Shown: positions 1 through 8,925, numbered from the stretch's first letter. The stretch is 35,956 nucleotides of DNA from Rhodobacteraceae bacterium bin131 (GCA_002239085.1 MPNP01000018.1:1-35956); one strand, 5' to 3'. A program made the numbers and translations. The notes: generated by a model not told the origin, from the sequence alone.

Positions 1-334
1 CATAGAAATGCGGTGATACAATTTCAACGTGGATAGAGTGATTGCGTAATTGGTCGTAAGCTACAACAACTTCGCCCAAGCGTTCAAAACCATTCTGAAT
101 AAAGCCGAGTCCAATCGAGTGTTGCAATGTTGGGGAGTCAGCCACTGAGGACATCCAACCCTCATCATTGGCAAGGTTGCTCTGTTTCCCTAATGAAATA
201 AAATGCGCTCCAGCACTCAGCTTCTGTCGCAAGTTGGCGGGTTTGAAACCAACGAGCCTTAACCCGTTGGTCTTGGTGAGACCTGTACGCTCCGAAAGTT
301 TATTGCCAATGGAGTCTTTCTTTTTTGAAACCAT
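1..334 (-). pseudogene. C-terminal remnant of sarcosine oxidase alpha subunit (GcvT-like end), cut by window edge
   Basis: Reading leftwards from an ATG at 334 the frame is open to base 1, about 111 codons. The translation carries the pattern of the aminomethyltransferase-like C-terminus of sarcosine oxidase alpha: KKKDSIGNK near the start (family: K-x-DFIGK), LRLVGF, GWMSSVADSPTLQHSIGLGF, NGFERLGEVVV and a VEIVSPHFY tail close to the family's end. The full family protein is about 1000 residues. Similarity seems to continue a few codons upstream of the ATG (LGLER), but an in-frame TAA lies at 362-364, so the N-terminal roughly 90% is missing. The family oxidatively demethylates sarcosine and passes the methyl group to tetrahydrofolate, but this fragment cannot do so alone. 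Identification is from motif pattern; a short functional GcvT-like protein is a less likely alternative. Confidence 0.55.
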
Positions 335-364
335 TCGCTCTAACCCTAAATTAAATGCAGTTTA

Positions 365-685
365 ATCCGCCAAGGGGAATCAGAAATTAAATATCACCAG
401 AACTGATAATCACACAAATTCTCCGATTTTGGTCACTGGGCATGTTATAAACTTGACAAATCCAAACCATATGTGATATTACTTTGATAAATGGAGGAGA
501 TTCAATTACCAAAAGTTATGTACGCTAGACCAATTGTCTAGTAGATTAGGCCTGGTGAGGAACCATTGTCACAAGTGGTCAGCAAATTTAGTCTATAATC
601 TAGAGCTGGTTAATGACGAGTTACGTTAGGCGAAACTTAGTTAAAATCTTCTTAAATTGAAAATTTTAAACAATGGCAGTGAGTT
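365..685. other. Intergenic, no gene recognised
   Basis: This AT-rich stretch has stops in all frames and no convincing coding remnant. It separates the leftward sarcosine oxidase remnant from the rightward small ORF at 686, so promoters for the rightward genes would be expected here. I see no site strong enough to call. Confidence 0.5.
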
Positions 686-979
686 ATGAAGTTTAGAAGA
701 AAATCCAGAAATAGTAGTAAAACAATATCACTCAAAGAAAACAGAGAGAGTGTTGCTTCACAAATCAACGCACAAGAAAGAATTGACGCCATTCGGAAAT
801 CAAGTTCTCCTCAAACGGGTAGTTTTTTTGATTACTTTTCTGATATGCATTCTTATCCTGACCAAATCGAATTACGGAAAGTCCATAGTGGTCTAAGTGG
901 GCCTGAACAAGATGCTCAAAACATCCGTCGTTATTTCCAGATAGCTTTACAACGTTTTGACCCTAATGAACCAGAGTAA
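686..979 (+). CDS. Small charged hypothetical protein (97 aa)
   Basis: Product not recognised. ATG at 686 is preceded by a weak purine stretch (gtgag). The protein is hydrophilic with a very basic N-terminus (MKFRRKSRNSSK), no membrane segment and no signal peptide. Its stop at 977-979 overlaps the ATG (966) of the broken DUF2335 gene, an arrangement typical of co-translated neighbours, which is the best argument that it is or was a real gene. Because its neighbours are decayed, it may itself be a remnant. Confidence 0.4.
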   Translation: MKFRRKSRNSSKTISLKENRESVASQINAQERIDAIRKSSSPQTGSFFDYFSDMHSYPDQIELRKVHSGLSGPEQDAQNIRRYFQIALQRFDPNEPE

Positions 980-1399
980 GGGCATTAAAAAGGAACAAGA
1001 TAAGTTTGACATTGAAATAGACGAAAAGGAAATTGGTGAAGTGATCCCAAACTGTCAGAAGAAAATTCTCCTGAAAATACCGGGGTAATTGAAACACGCA
1101 TTAGCCGTTTTACTTGACCGCTCCCATCCCCAGAAATGTTGAGGGGATACGAGTTGATATGTAACGGTGCTGCCAATAGGATAATTGCCCTTGCTGAAAA
1201 AGAGCAAGAGATAAGAGGGAGGGATAACAAGCAGATTCTGCTGACTGATTTCACCAGAGTATGGGGAAGCATTTTTGTATCAATCATACTTATTATTGCT
1301 GGAGTTTATTGTGCTGTTGTAGTAAGTCCATGGCTTGGTGCATTAATGTGTAGCACAGGTGCGGTATCCGGGGTGATAAAAGCTATAATGAAAGAATGA
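966..1399 (+). pseudogene. DUF2335-family membrane protein gene, broken by a frameshift and an in-frame TGA
   Basis: Three segments together match the DUF2335 pattern. First, an N-terminal acidic part from ATG 966 (DKFDIEIDEKEIGE). Second, after a frame change near 1040, DPKLSEENSPENTG ... ETRISRF. Third, after an in-frame TGA at 1115-1117, PLPSPEMLRGYELICNGAAN and RIIALAEKEQEIR, followed by two hydrophobic helices (roughly VSIILIIAGVYCAVVV and LGALMCSTGAVSGVI). PLPPPE...L..Y....PGAA.RII.MAE is the family hallmark. The family are small predicted inner-membrane proteins of unknown role, common in accessory DNA. The last segment has its own ATG (1136) and could still make an 87-aa product, but the intact gene is lost. 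Frameshift and nonsense are read directly from the sequence; a sequencing error at one site cannot explain both. Confidence 0.65.
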
Positions 1400-1505
1400 A
1401 AATTCAGCTCTGACAAAGTTCTAAGCACGACAAAAGTTGGTTGGTCTGTCTTGGAATCGGATAAGTGTCGTCCGTTATGTAAAAAGTTTTTAGGAATTAT
1501 AAACT

Positions 1506-2118
1506 TAACCCATCTTTAACATTAAGTGCTCAAAAGCCAATAGAAATGGGGTGTTAAAATTCAAGGGGCACTACTAAGTTACGCTTCCGTCACTTGAGTA
1601 ACTCAATTATATTCTGATTGTCGTGCGGGTTTCATCCGCCTTTGACCGCATCAATTCCCGGTCAAACCACTGACTGTGCGTCCATTCATTAGCGATGGTG
1701 ATAGTCCCATGTCCTGATAGATCTTGGTTAGGGTAGCATCAGGTGTCGCGGTCGTGCGAACATGGAGGGTCGCGTTATCCACACAGGCAAAACGTGTCGG
1801 TGTCAGCGGCAAGGTCATTGGCTTGACCGATTGACTATACCGTGAGTTCTCACCCAGTCGATGGGTCATGCGAAGTGAACCGTCTTTGGTGGTTCCTGTT
1901 TTGGTGGCTCTGATCAACATGTTGGAGATTGAGTGTTGGTGTGTGGCGGGTTCAACCCTCTAAAATAGAGGAGGTGGCACTAATTGAGAGATTTTAGAGG
2001 ACCCTCGGACACGTCACTATCGGGTATAGGGTAATAGTTTAAATTAAGGGTATGTTAAAACAGTTGAATTGAGCCGTAATTTACACTTTTTGAAGAGAAA
2101 AATGTTAAAGATGGGTTA
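1506..2118. mobile_element. Segment bounded by perfect 18-bp inverted repeats (mobile-element remnant candidate)
   Basis: The left end reads taacccatctttaacatt (1506-1523) and its exact reverse complement is at 2101-2118, enclosing 613 bp. A third copy of the motif lies about 10.4 kb away at 12522-12538, as expected for ends of a dispersed element. The interior is more G+C-rich than its flanks (about 1630-1970). No transposase signature is visible, so it would be non-autonomous or decayed. I found no convincing target-site duplication: 'taggaat' occurs near both ends but not adjacent to them. Confidence 0.4.
1651..1920 (-). CDS. Hypothetical ORF (89 aa) inside the inverted-repeat segment
   Basis: Not recognised. 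The ORF is leftward from an ATG at 1920 and fills the G+C-rich centre of the 1506-2118 segment. The product is Thr/Leu-rich and hydrophilic, with no signal peptide or transmembrane segment and no transposase motif. Its only support is location: an open frame centred in an element with matching ends. It could be cargo, or a truncated piece of a longer gene. A loose resemblance of some phrases to small structural phage proteins was too weak to call. Confidence 0.25.
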   Translation of the reverse strand: MLIRATKTGTTKDGSLRMTHRLGENSRYSQSVKPMTLPLTPTRFACVDNATLHVRTTATPDATLTKIYQDMGLSPSLMNGRTVSGLTGN

Positions 2119-2245
2119 GGATACTAGGAATAACCGCTTAGACGACGCCAGCATAATAGTCTGCAAACATATGGTATCACACATTTAGACTATTCCGTGA
2201 GCAGTCTACCATTTTAGTGGTCAGCTTATATTTATCGCCCACTTA

Positions 2246-2980
2246 TCAGTGGCTACTAAATTGCACTGGTTTGCGTGCAGCTATCTCATGTCTCAGCAAA
2301 CTTCGGAGCTCATCAAACTTTCCTCCACCGGCCAACTGATAGGCCTTGGGTAGAGTAGCAGCATTGATCCCAGGGATTACGAGGGATTCCCTAATTTCCC
2401 TTGGACCACCCCGTGCCTGTAGATCAAGAACAACAACCTTGATTGCAGAAAATTCCTTCCCTTTAGGAAGGTTTGATTGCCACATCTCTTGAACACCGAG
2501 CTCCACATAACGGGATGGCTTGTCCTTATCTAGATGGGTAATTTCAACCTCAACAACGAGATCGGGAGGTGTTCGGATTTCGAACTCTTCTACTGTTGCC
2601 CTTCCCCGCTCATAGGCGGTGTATCACTGATCGGCTTTGGCCCCGACATAAAATGAAGCATCCGCTTCAACACTGGTATTCCTTGGGTCTTCAGGTCGGC
2701 GCCAACACATGTCCCGCATACTCCTTACCCGACAATTAATAAACTGGCATGCTTCTTTTACGATGTCAGCAGTTGTTTCGGCTAGGCCTACATGTGGACC
2801 TGACGGGGATATCCAAGTAATGACACCAGAGATGGGGTCAATGAGCACCCTCCGACCCAAAACTCGCCAATCCATTTTCCTTTTCGCCATATGTTGAACC
2901 ACTTCCGGTGAAACCTGGATTTGCCAGAACTCCGAGCCCATCGGACCAATAAAATGAGATTCAGATGCGAGGTTAGACAT
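2246..2980 (-). pseudogene. Uma2-family (DUF820, PD-(D/E)XK) protein gene split by an in-frame TGA
   Basis: One reading frame runs leftwards from ATG 2980, with an AGGA ribosome-binding site about 9 nt upstream, to the stop at 2246. It is interrupted only by TGA at 2624-2626. Before the stop come the N-terminal part and VEADASFYVGAKA, equivalent to the family's 'PDxcFYI' strand. After it come the core nuclease-fold phrase PPDLVVEVEIT, then LDKDKPSRYVELGVQEMW, matching the family's 'PDLVVEIDIT...LDKFPIYA.LGVPEVWR'. Total length of about 244 codons is normal. Uma2 proteins are putative nuclease-fold proteins often found in many copies in cyanobacteria and other genomes; cellular role is unclear. 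The stop falls just before the conserved core, so the 118-aa front piece would be inactive unless TGA is read through. Confidence 0.72.
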
Positions 2981-3292
2981 GGTTTCTTCCTAAAGCGATG
3001 TATGACCAAATATGCATTTGGAAACATTGTTCATAATTCTTACAAGAGATTATATCACAAGACGTTAGAAATTGCAGCAGTAAGAATGCAAGAATTTGAG
3101 ATAATTGTAAAATACTGCCAGAACTTATAAACTACTCTAAAATTTTAATTTAGGTCACATATCTAGGCTCATGTATTTCCTTTTATCGAAAAAACATCCT
3201 TTTGTTAAGATATACTCATTTTAGTATCCATGTGTTACGGGAAGATATTACTGACCAAAGTGGTTCCCAATTTTTATTTTTCATTAATATAA
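2981..3292. other. Intergenic region between the Uma2 pseudogene and lgt
   Basis: This is an AT-rich divergent spacer that must hold the promoter of the lgt operon. No ribosome-binding site is obvious before the lgt ATG. Candidate -10-like AT-rich boxes exist around 3210-3230 but none stands out. Confidence 0.45.
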
Positions 3293-4189
3293 ATGACTCC
3301 AGCAATCTTTTTGCCATCTATCAATCCTGAACTTTTCGCGGTTGAAGTGTTTGGGATTTCGCTTGCCATTCGGTGGTACGCTCTCTCTTATATCGCGGGT
3401 TTCTTAATCTCCCTCATCTGGTTTGTTCAACTGGTTAAGCGGCCATCTCTGTGGAACAACAATGTCCCGCCGATGGATCCTCAAAGCCCTGAAAGACTTC
3501 TGACTTGGATTATTATCGGCATTATCATTGGTGGTCGGCTCGGCTACATATTATTTTATCGCTTAGAGTATTTCGCAAGTAATCCCTTTGAAATGATCAA
3601 AATTTGGACAGGAGGTATGTCCTTTCATGGGGCCGGGATCGGTATGGTGCTGGCAACAATATTTTTCTGCAAAAAAAACAAATTTTCCTTAGGAAGTACC
3701 TGTGATGCTATCGCTCTCACGATCACCCCAGGCTTGTTATTGGGGCGTATTGCCAATTTTATCAATGGTGAGCTATACGGTCGCATCACTGATGTCAGTT
3801 GGGCAGTCGTATTCTCTGATGGCCCGGCATCATTTTGTGTAGACAGCATCAATGGGATTTGTTCACGACATCCCTCGCAACTTTATGAAGCCCTTTTAGA
3901 AGGAGTTTTACTGTGTGGTGTTCTCTCTGTATTGGCTTACAGATATAAGGCTTTCCATAAACCGTGGCTGTTGTCAGGAGTTTTATTTGTCGGTTATGGT
4001 TTGGCAAGGGGTTTTGTCGAATATTTTCGCAAAGCTGATAGCCAATTTATTAGTGAAACCAATCCGATGGGGTATGTAATTCGTTTTTCCGATTGGGGTG
4101 GGTTATCCATGGGGCAGTTACTCTCTCTCCCAATGATCTTGGTTGGAGTGTGTTTGATTTACTATGCCCTGAGCCAAAGCCGTGCCTGA
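3293..4189 (+). CDS. lgt: Prolipoprotein diacylglyceryl transferase
   Basis: Inner-membrane enzyme that moves the diacylglyceryl group of phosphatidylglycerol to the lipobox cysteine of prolipoproteins, the first step of lipoprotein maturation. At 298 aa the length is normal. The multi-pass hydrophobic pattern is clear. Signature pieces are IRWYALSYIAGF (26-37), GGRLGYILFY (80-89), MSFHGAGIG (109-117, with the essential His at 112), the Lgt signature GRIANFINGELYGR (151-164), RHPSQLYEA (192-200) and the late GxxRxxxExFR element (RGFVEYFRK). ATG at 3293 aligns with the usual start, although no strong ribosome-binding site precedes it. The end overlaps the next gene's GTG start by 8 bases, implying translational coupling in an lgt-methyltransferase-pgeF operon typical of Alphaproteobacteria. 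Confidence 0.97.
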   Translation: MTPAIFLPSINPELFAVEVFGISLAIRWYALSYIAGFLISLIWFVQLVKRPSLWNNNVPPMDPQSPERLLTWIIIGIIIGGRLGYILFYRLEYFASNPFEMIKIWTGGMSFHGAGIGMVLATIFFCKKNKFSLGSTCDAIALTITPGLLLGRIANFINGELYGRITDVSWAVVFSDGPASFCVDSINGICSRHPSQLYEALLEGVLLCGVLSVLAYRYKAFHKPWLLSGVLFVGYGLARGFVEYFRKADSQFISETNPMGYVIRFSDWGGLSMGQLLSLPMILVGVCLIYYALSQSRA

Positions 4190-5240
4190 ATTAGAAAACT
4201 TAGCTAAACAATTGATTCTGAAAAACGGACCATTACGGTTAGATCAATTTATGGAGTTGGCACTCCTTCACCCCACTTACGGATATTACAACAAGCGCCA
4301 ACCCATTGGTAAAATCGGTACTTTTACGACTGCTCCTGAAATGACGCAAATTTTCGGGGAATTAATCGGGTTGTGTTTTGCCCACAGGTGGAAGCAATTT
4401 TACCCTCACCAAGAGTTCGCACTCCTTGAACTTGGTCCGGGTCGTGGAACTCTCATGGCTGATTGTTTGCGAGCCACCTCAGGAATTGAACAATTCAACC
4501 CTAGCTGCAGATTATTTTTGTTTGAACGGAGCACGTCTCTCAAAGCACAACAAAAATGTCGGCTCAATCACTATCAACCGACTTGGATTGATCGTCTGGA
4601 TACCCTTCCACAGATGCCTCTTTTTGTTATAGCTAACGAGTTTTTTGATGCCTTGCCCGTGCGCCAGTTTCAAAGGGGAAAAGTTGCGTGGAAGGAAAAG
4701 GTAATTGACTTAAGCAAAGGAAGACTGGATTACAGATTTCAATGTGAAGCTCCTTTTGAACCCTTGAACTGTCGTTTGAGCGATACGCAAGAAGGCGACC
4801 TAATCGAACATCGAGAAGGCACCGGTGAATTGATTGAAGCGATTGCCAGGGGTATCAAGAATAATGGTGGAATGGGCTTAATCATTGATTATGGAGAGAT
4901 TAAGTCACAGGGGGATACTTTCCAAGCCATTGGTCAACAGGGATTTACTGATACCTTGTCCAATCCTGGTGAAAGCGACTTGACTGCCCATGTTGATTTT
5001 GGCTCGATGATTTCAGTTGCGCACAATTTTGTTGACACATGTTTAACCGAACAGGGTACTTTACTCAGCAATTTGGGCATTCAAATTCGTTCTCAACACC
5101 TTGCCCAAAATATGCGGGGACTTGAACTCGAATCCCACTGGGCTGCTATCAACAGATTGGTTCATCCTCAAGAGATGGGAAGACTTTTCAAAGCTCTTAC
5201 ACTCTTTCCTAAAAATACTTCAATTCCTGAAGGGTTTTAA
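4182..5240 (+). CDS. MidA/NDUFAF7-family class I SAM-dependent methyltransferase
   Basis: A 352-aa soluble methyltransferase of the COG1565 family. The mitochondrial relative NDUFAF7 methylates an arginine of complex I subunit NDUFS2, and a bacterial counterpart role in respiratory complex assembly is inference. Visible are the family N-terminus with LHPTYGYYN (29-37) and FTTAPEMTQIFGE (48-60), the SAM-binding glycine loop ELGPGRGTLMAD (83-94), the post-II segment IANEFFDALPVRQF (151-164), a later IIDYGE, and TAHVDFGSM. The start is GTG at 4182, overlapping the lgt stop. An in-frame ATG start that would preserve the conserved N-terminus is not available. The next gene begins 3 bases after its stop. 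No truncation or missing motif seen. Confidence 0.93.
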   Translation: MPELENLAKQLILKNGPLRLDQFMELALLHPTYGYYNKRQPIGKIGTFTTAPEMTQIFGELIGLCFAHRWKQFYPHQEFALLELGPGRGTLMADCLRATSGIEQFNPSCRLFLFERSTSLKAQQKCRLNHYQPTWIDRLDTLPQMPLFVIANEFFDALPVRQFQRGKVAWKEKVIDLSKGRLDYRFQCEAPFEPLNCRLSDTQEGDLIEHREGTGELIEAIARGIKNNGGMGLIIDYGEIKSQGDTFQAIGQQGFTDTLSNPGESDLTAHVDFGSMISVAHNFVDTCLTEQGTLLSNLGIQIRSQHLAQNMRGLELESHWAAINRLVHPQEMGRLFKALTLFPKNTSIPEGF

Positions 5241-5242
5241 CT

Positions 5243-5998
5243 TTGTCCCCTCTTTACTACACTTCCAAGTGGTTGCAGCAGTATAAACACGGATTTTTCT
5301 CCCGGCAAGGGGGTAGTTCAACAGGAAATTTTCGCTCTCTTAACTTTGGGATTAGTGGCAATGACCGCAAAAATAATGTCGACAATAATCGACGATTTGC
5401 TTTAGAGGCTTTAGGCCTTAATGACGCTCATATCATATTTATGAAACAAGTTCATTCAAATCACGTCCAACTTGTTCAAACGCGACCCGTCAAGCCGCTT
5501 GAAGCCGATGGAATGGTGACTGATAAACCTGGGTTGGTTTTAGGTATTTTAACAGCCGATTGCCAGCCTATAATCCTCACTGATCCGGTCACAAAAATCG
5601 TCGCGGCAGTTCATGCCGGTTGGAAGGGAACACTCAATGGTATTATTCATACTACATTATCAATCATGATAAGTCTTGGTGCGGCAAAAGAAAATATCAG
5701 GGGTGCAATTGGCCCGGCCATCAGTCAAGACCATTATGAGTTCGGGGGAGATCTTCGCGAAAAATTTATACAACGTTATCCCTACGCCAATCAATATTTT
5801 CGTCCGACACAAAGCGATCGTTTTTATTTTGATCTTACTGGCATAACCCTCAACATTTTTGCCGAAGCTGGTATCCATAAAATAGAACGATTGGATTTAT
5901 GTACATATGCCAATGAAGGGTTGTTTTTCTCCTACCGTCGCAGTTGCCATCATCATGAAAACCAGTTTGGTTTAAATGGAAGCATTATTGCCACATGA
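5243..5998 (+). CDS. pgeF: Peptidoglycan editing factor PgeF (YfiH/multicopper polyphenol oxidase-like family)
   Basis: At 251 aa it has standard family length. The family removes mis-incorporated L-Ser from the peptide of peptidoglycan precursors and has also been reported as laccase- or purine-nucleoside-acting. The three metal/catalytic residues are all present: His71 in MKQVHSNHV, Cys107 in LTADCQPI and His124 in VHAGWKGT. Also conserved are AIGPAISQDHYEFG and the C-terminal YANEGLFFSYRR. The start is TTG at 5243, supported by a GAAGGG ribosome-binding site inside the end of the upstream gene and by N-terminal family residues (HGFFSRQGGSS) that need this start. It is the last gene of the lgt operon; a 246-bp gap follows. 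Confidence 0.94.
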   Translation: MSPLYYTSKWLQQYKHGFFSRQGGSSTGNFRSLNFGISGNDRKNNVDNNRRFALEALGLNDAHIIFMKQVHSNHVQLVQTRPVKPLEADGMVTDKPGLVLGILTADCQPIILTDPVTKIVAAVHAGWKGTLNGIIHTTLSIMISLGAAKENIRGAIGPAISQDHYEFGGDLREKFIQRYPYANQYFRPTQSDRFYFDLTGITLNIFAEAGIHKIERLDLCTYANEGLFFSYRRSCHHHENQFGLNGSIIAT

Positions 5999-6244
5999 CA
6001 ATCTAAAGTCCTTCACAAAGAAAGGATTTGACCCTAGCAGTCGCGGAATGTTATAGAAAATGCTTATTCTGGTTATTGCAGGTCATGCTTGCATGATGGT
6101 CAGTGATTCATCGCCATTCTTACCAAGAAATCAAACTCAAAGTTTATAATCAGGCGAGCAACAACTGATAAAGTAATGTTAATTGTCTTTGACGATTTAT
6201 CTTTGTACTTCCCATCAAATTAAATCTAGCTATGGAATGATTTA

Positions 6245-7183
6245 ATGACTAAAAACTACCATACTCCAACACTTATCATTGGCTCTGGTCCAGCGGGTTA
6301 TACCGCTTCAATTTATGCTGCTCGAGCTATGCTCCAGCCAATACTTTTACAAGGCCTTCAACCAGGAGGTCAATTGACTATAACCACTGATGTAGAGAAC
6401 TGGCCAGGTGATACAATGGTACTCGGACCGGATTTAATGGTTCGTATGGAAGACCATGCCCGTTCAACAGGAGTAAAAATTGTTCAAGATTCTGCTGTTG
6501 AACTCCAATTAGATCATCGTCCTTTTACTGCCCTTTGTGATTCAGGTGATACATATACTTGTGATACCCTGATTCTAGCAACTGGGGCACAAGCAAAGTG
6601 GCTTGGTTTATCCTCTGAGGATTACTATAAGGGTTTTGGGGTGTCTGCCTGTGCTACTTGTGATGGGTTTTTCTATCGAGAGCAGGATGTAGTTGTCGTT
6701 GGCGGAGGAAACACGGCCGCTGAAGAAGCATTATTCCTGACAAATTTTGCCAACACAGTCACACTCATCCACCGCCGCGATGAACTACGGGCTGAAAAAA
6801 TTCTTCAGAACCGCGTATTTAATCATCCTAAGATTGAAGTCCTTTGGAATCATGTTGTCACTGAAATTATCGGCACTGACAATCCCAAATCTGTCGATTC
6901 TGTTGCTCTTAAAAATACAATTACCGGTCAAGCAATCACCCATAGTTGTACTGGTGTATTTGTTGCAATCGGTCATACTCCTGCATCGGAATTGGTTACA
7001 GGACAATTAACCCTCAAAGAAGGTGGATATATTCAAACCAGCCCGGGTACGACACAAACATCTATCCCAGGTGTTTTTGCTGCAGGTGATCTTGTTGACA
7101 GCGTGTATAGACAGGCCGTCACGTCGGCTGGATTAGGCTGTATGGCCGCCTTAGATGCAGAAAAATTTTTAGCCAAATCATAA
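6245..7183 (+). CDS. trxB: Thioredoxin-disulfide reductase
   Basis: Cytoplasmic NADPH-dependent flavoenzyme that keeps thioredoxin reduced. Its 312 aa is typical of low-molecular-weight TrxB. The FAD dinucleotide-binding motif is IGSGPAGYTASIYAARA (12-28). The redox-active pair is in CATCDG (Cys136 and Cys139). The NADPH-binding motif is VGGGNTAAEEA (152-162) with HRRDELRA after it, and the second FAD-binding motif is AAGDLVDSVYRQAVTSAGLG near the C-terminus. ATG at 6245 gives the usual short leader before the FAD motif. It stands alone between spacers of 246 and 111 bp on the same strand as the lgt operon, so it probably has its own promoter. Nothing is missing. Confidence 0.97.
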   Translation: MTKNYHTPTLIIGSGPAGYTASIYAARAMLQPILLQGLQPGGQLTITTDVENWPGDTMVLGPDLMVRMEDHARSTGVKIVQDSAVELQLDHRPFTALCDSGDTYTCDTLILATGAQAKWLGLSSEDYYKGFGVSACATCDGFFYREQDVVVVGGGNTAAEEALFLTNFANTVTLIHRRDELRAEKILQNRVFNHPKIEVLWNHVVTEIIGTDNPKSVDSVALKNTITGQAITHSCTGVFVAIGHTPASELVTGQLTLKEGGYIQTSPGTTQTSIPGVFAAGDLVDSVYRQAVTSAGLGCMAALDAEKFLAKS

Positions 7184-7294
7184 CAATCGTCTTGATCAAT
7201 ATTATGATTAAACCAGTATTTACTTTCTCGAAATTGGGGTTAACATAGCCTAAGTTTATTCTGTGGAATGTATTAATTAACAAGGATAAGATTT

Positions 7295-8251
7295 TTGAAG
7301 ACTACTAATTGGGCTGAATTACTTCTGGGAAAAGCCGATGCGAATATTCGGCGGTCATTAACTCTTAAGGATATTCAGGTTTTTTTTGATCTTGGCGACC
7401 ACGTTGGTTTTGTTGACAACTTGGGGTGCTTGAAAACCGGATACGTCAAGAAACTTAACCCTAAATATGCTCGTGTTTCTTGTGATGATGGAAATTGGCA
7501 AGTTCCCTACTTACGACTTAATCACCTTTGTACTATCAAAGCAACTGAGCGTCAGAAAAGGGGAGAAAAACTTAGGAAAGTTGCCGAGATAGCCCAAGAG
7601 AAAATGAATCATTATGGTTTAAATGAATGGAGATTGGGCTTTTCAACGGCAACAACAAAACTTGGTTGTTGCCGGTATTCGCAAAAGAAAATTGAGCTCA
7701 GTTTATTCCACACCGTTAGTAGTGATGACGATCAGATCATGGATACAATTCTACACGAAATTGCACATGCCCTAGCAGGTCCCAGTGCCGGCCATGGGCC
7801 AAAATGGAAACAGATAGCACAACAAATTGGTGCGACGCCCAAATCCTGTGCTCCTGCGAGCGAAGAAGCACTTCAAAAAGCTGAAATTGCCAAGTCCCAC
7901 TTCAAAGTAGGAGATTATGTAACCTTCTCGGCACAGGGTTATAAACTAGTTGGTCAGATCTTTCGTATGAATACGAAGCGGGCAACTGTGCATAATCAAG
8001 ACGGAAAGTGGTTAGTACCATACCTGACAATGCAAAAATATGATGCTCAATCCCATGCGGTCAATTCCTCATTGAAAAGGCCATCAGGTGAAAACAGTAA
8101 AATGAAATTCAGAGTAGGAGATTCGGTTTCATTTGGCGCGCGTGGAAAAAGCCACTTGGGTATCATCATTAAAATGAATCCAAAATGTGCCAAGGTAAAA
8201 TGTCGAGACAATACGCTTTGGACAGTGGATTATCGGCTGCTAAAATCCTAA
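7295..8251 (+). CDS. SprT-family zinc metalloprotease with three KOW/SH3-like repeats
   Basis: 318 aa. The central SprT-like domain has the zinc motif HEIAH (154-158) with a third ligand in GHGPKW (His167), preceded by LGCCRYSQKKIELS, the family's strand-turn before the helix. SprT/Spartan proteins are DNA-associated metalloproteases; a role in DNA-protein crosslink processing is inference. Unusually, a repeat of about 45 residues occurs once before the protease (31-75: LGDHVGF...LNPKYARV...NWQVPYLRL) and twice after it (203-247: VGDYVTF...MNTKRATV...KWLVPYLTM; 272-316: VGDSVSF...MNPKCAKV...WTVDYRLL). The GD-x-V-x-F and x-N-x-K-x-A-x-V pattern suggests KOW/SH3-like barrels, perhaps nucleic-acid-binding. 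The start is TTG 7295 with AAGGA about 9 nt upstream; no upstream ATG fits. Confidence 0.85.
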   Translation: MKTTNWAELLLGKADANIRRSLTLKDIQVFFDLGDHVGFVDNLGCLKTGYVKKLNPKYARVSCDDGNWQVPYLRLNHLCTIKATERQKRGEKLRKVAEIAQEKMNHYGLNEWRLGFSTATTKLGCCRYSQKKIELSLFHTVSSDDDQIMDTILHEIAHALAGPSAGHGPKWKQIAQQIGATPKSCAPASEEALQKAEIAKSHFKVGDYVTFSAQGYKLVGQIFRMNTKRATVHNQDGKWLVPYLTMQKYDAQSHAVNSSLKRPSGENSKMKFRVGDSVSFGARGKSHLGIIIKMNPKCAKVKCRDNTLWTVDYRLLKS

Positions 8252-8871
8252 TTGGCCTGATTGATCGGCCACAGATATATTGTGAATACACTGAACCTTT
8301 TGTGCTCTCCTTAATTGATACCATTCGTTTCGTAGTTTCCAACACTCCACCCCTAAAGTGACCAAAAGATATGGGTTCACTCATAATCCAAACTTTACAA
8401 AAAAATTGCGGATGTGAATTTTTTTACATCCTCCTTATAAGGGGATACAGGCCCTATTCAATGTGATATTTGAGCGCGTTAGATTTGAATGCAAGCCATT
8501 TGAAATGTCACTGAAATAGCCCTGAATCGCCTTGTAAATGAGGGTTGGGGCAAATTATATTCTAATTTTATTTATGCAGTTCAGTTTCAATTATGTCAAT
8601 CTAGATTGATCACATTATTTTCCTAGAAGTGGGACAAAATTTTTCAAGAAGCTTCAATTTTTTTAATCCAATTATTGTCCCTGATAATTTTTTTTAGCCG
8701 TTCAATATAACATCCAATCATTGCCTCCGAAGCCGGGATTGGCTCTGACCTGGTTGTGCGTCGCGCCGTCGGCGCTCATGACGTGACGCACCTGAATGCG
8801 GCGTGACGCATTGACGCTTGGGAGTGGTTTGACCATCAGACCTTTCAGCTGTGGTGCCGAGCCTGAAGACA

Positions 8872-8925
8872 GGTGCTGTTTCCCACTTTAATGCCGATAT
8901 CGGCATTAAAGTGGGAAACAACACC
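8872..8925. repeat. 54-bp near-perfect palindrome without spacer
   Basis: The axis of symmetry lies between 8898 and 8899 (atgccgat|atcggcat). Each arm is 27 nt. The inner 22 bp of each arm pair perfectly, one C/T mismatch follows, and the next 4 bp pair again. There is no loop, so it can extrude as a cruciform. It lies within degraded coding-like sequence rather than after a gene, has no T-tract, and is not a terminator. Confidence 0.85.

Noticed and set aside
168-365. Rightward 65-codon ORF over the sarcosine oxidase remnant
   Set aside because: The opposite strand carries clear family motifs over the same bases; the rightward product has none.
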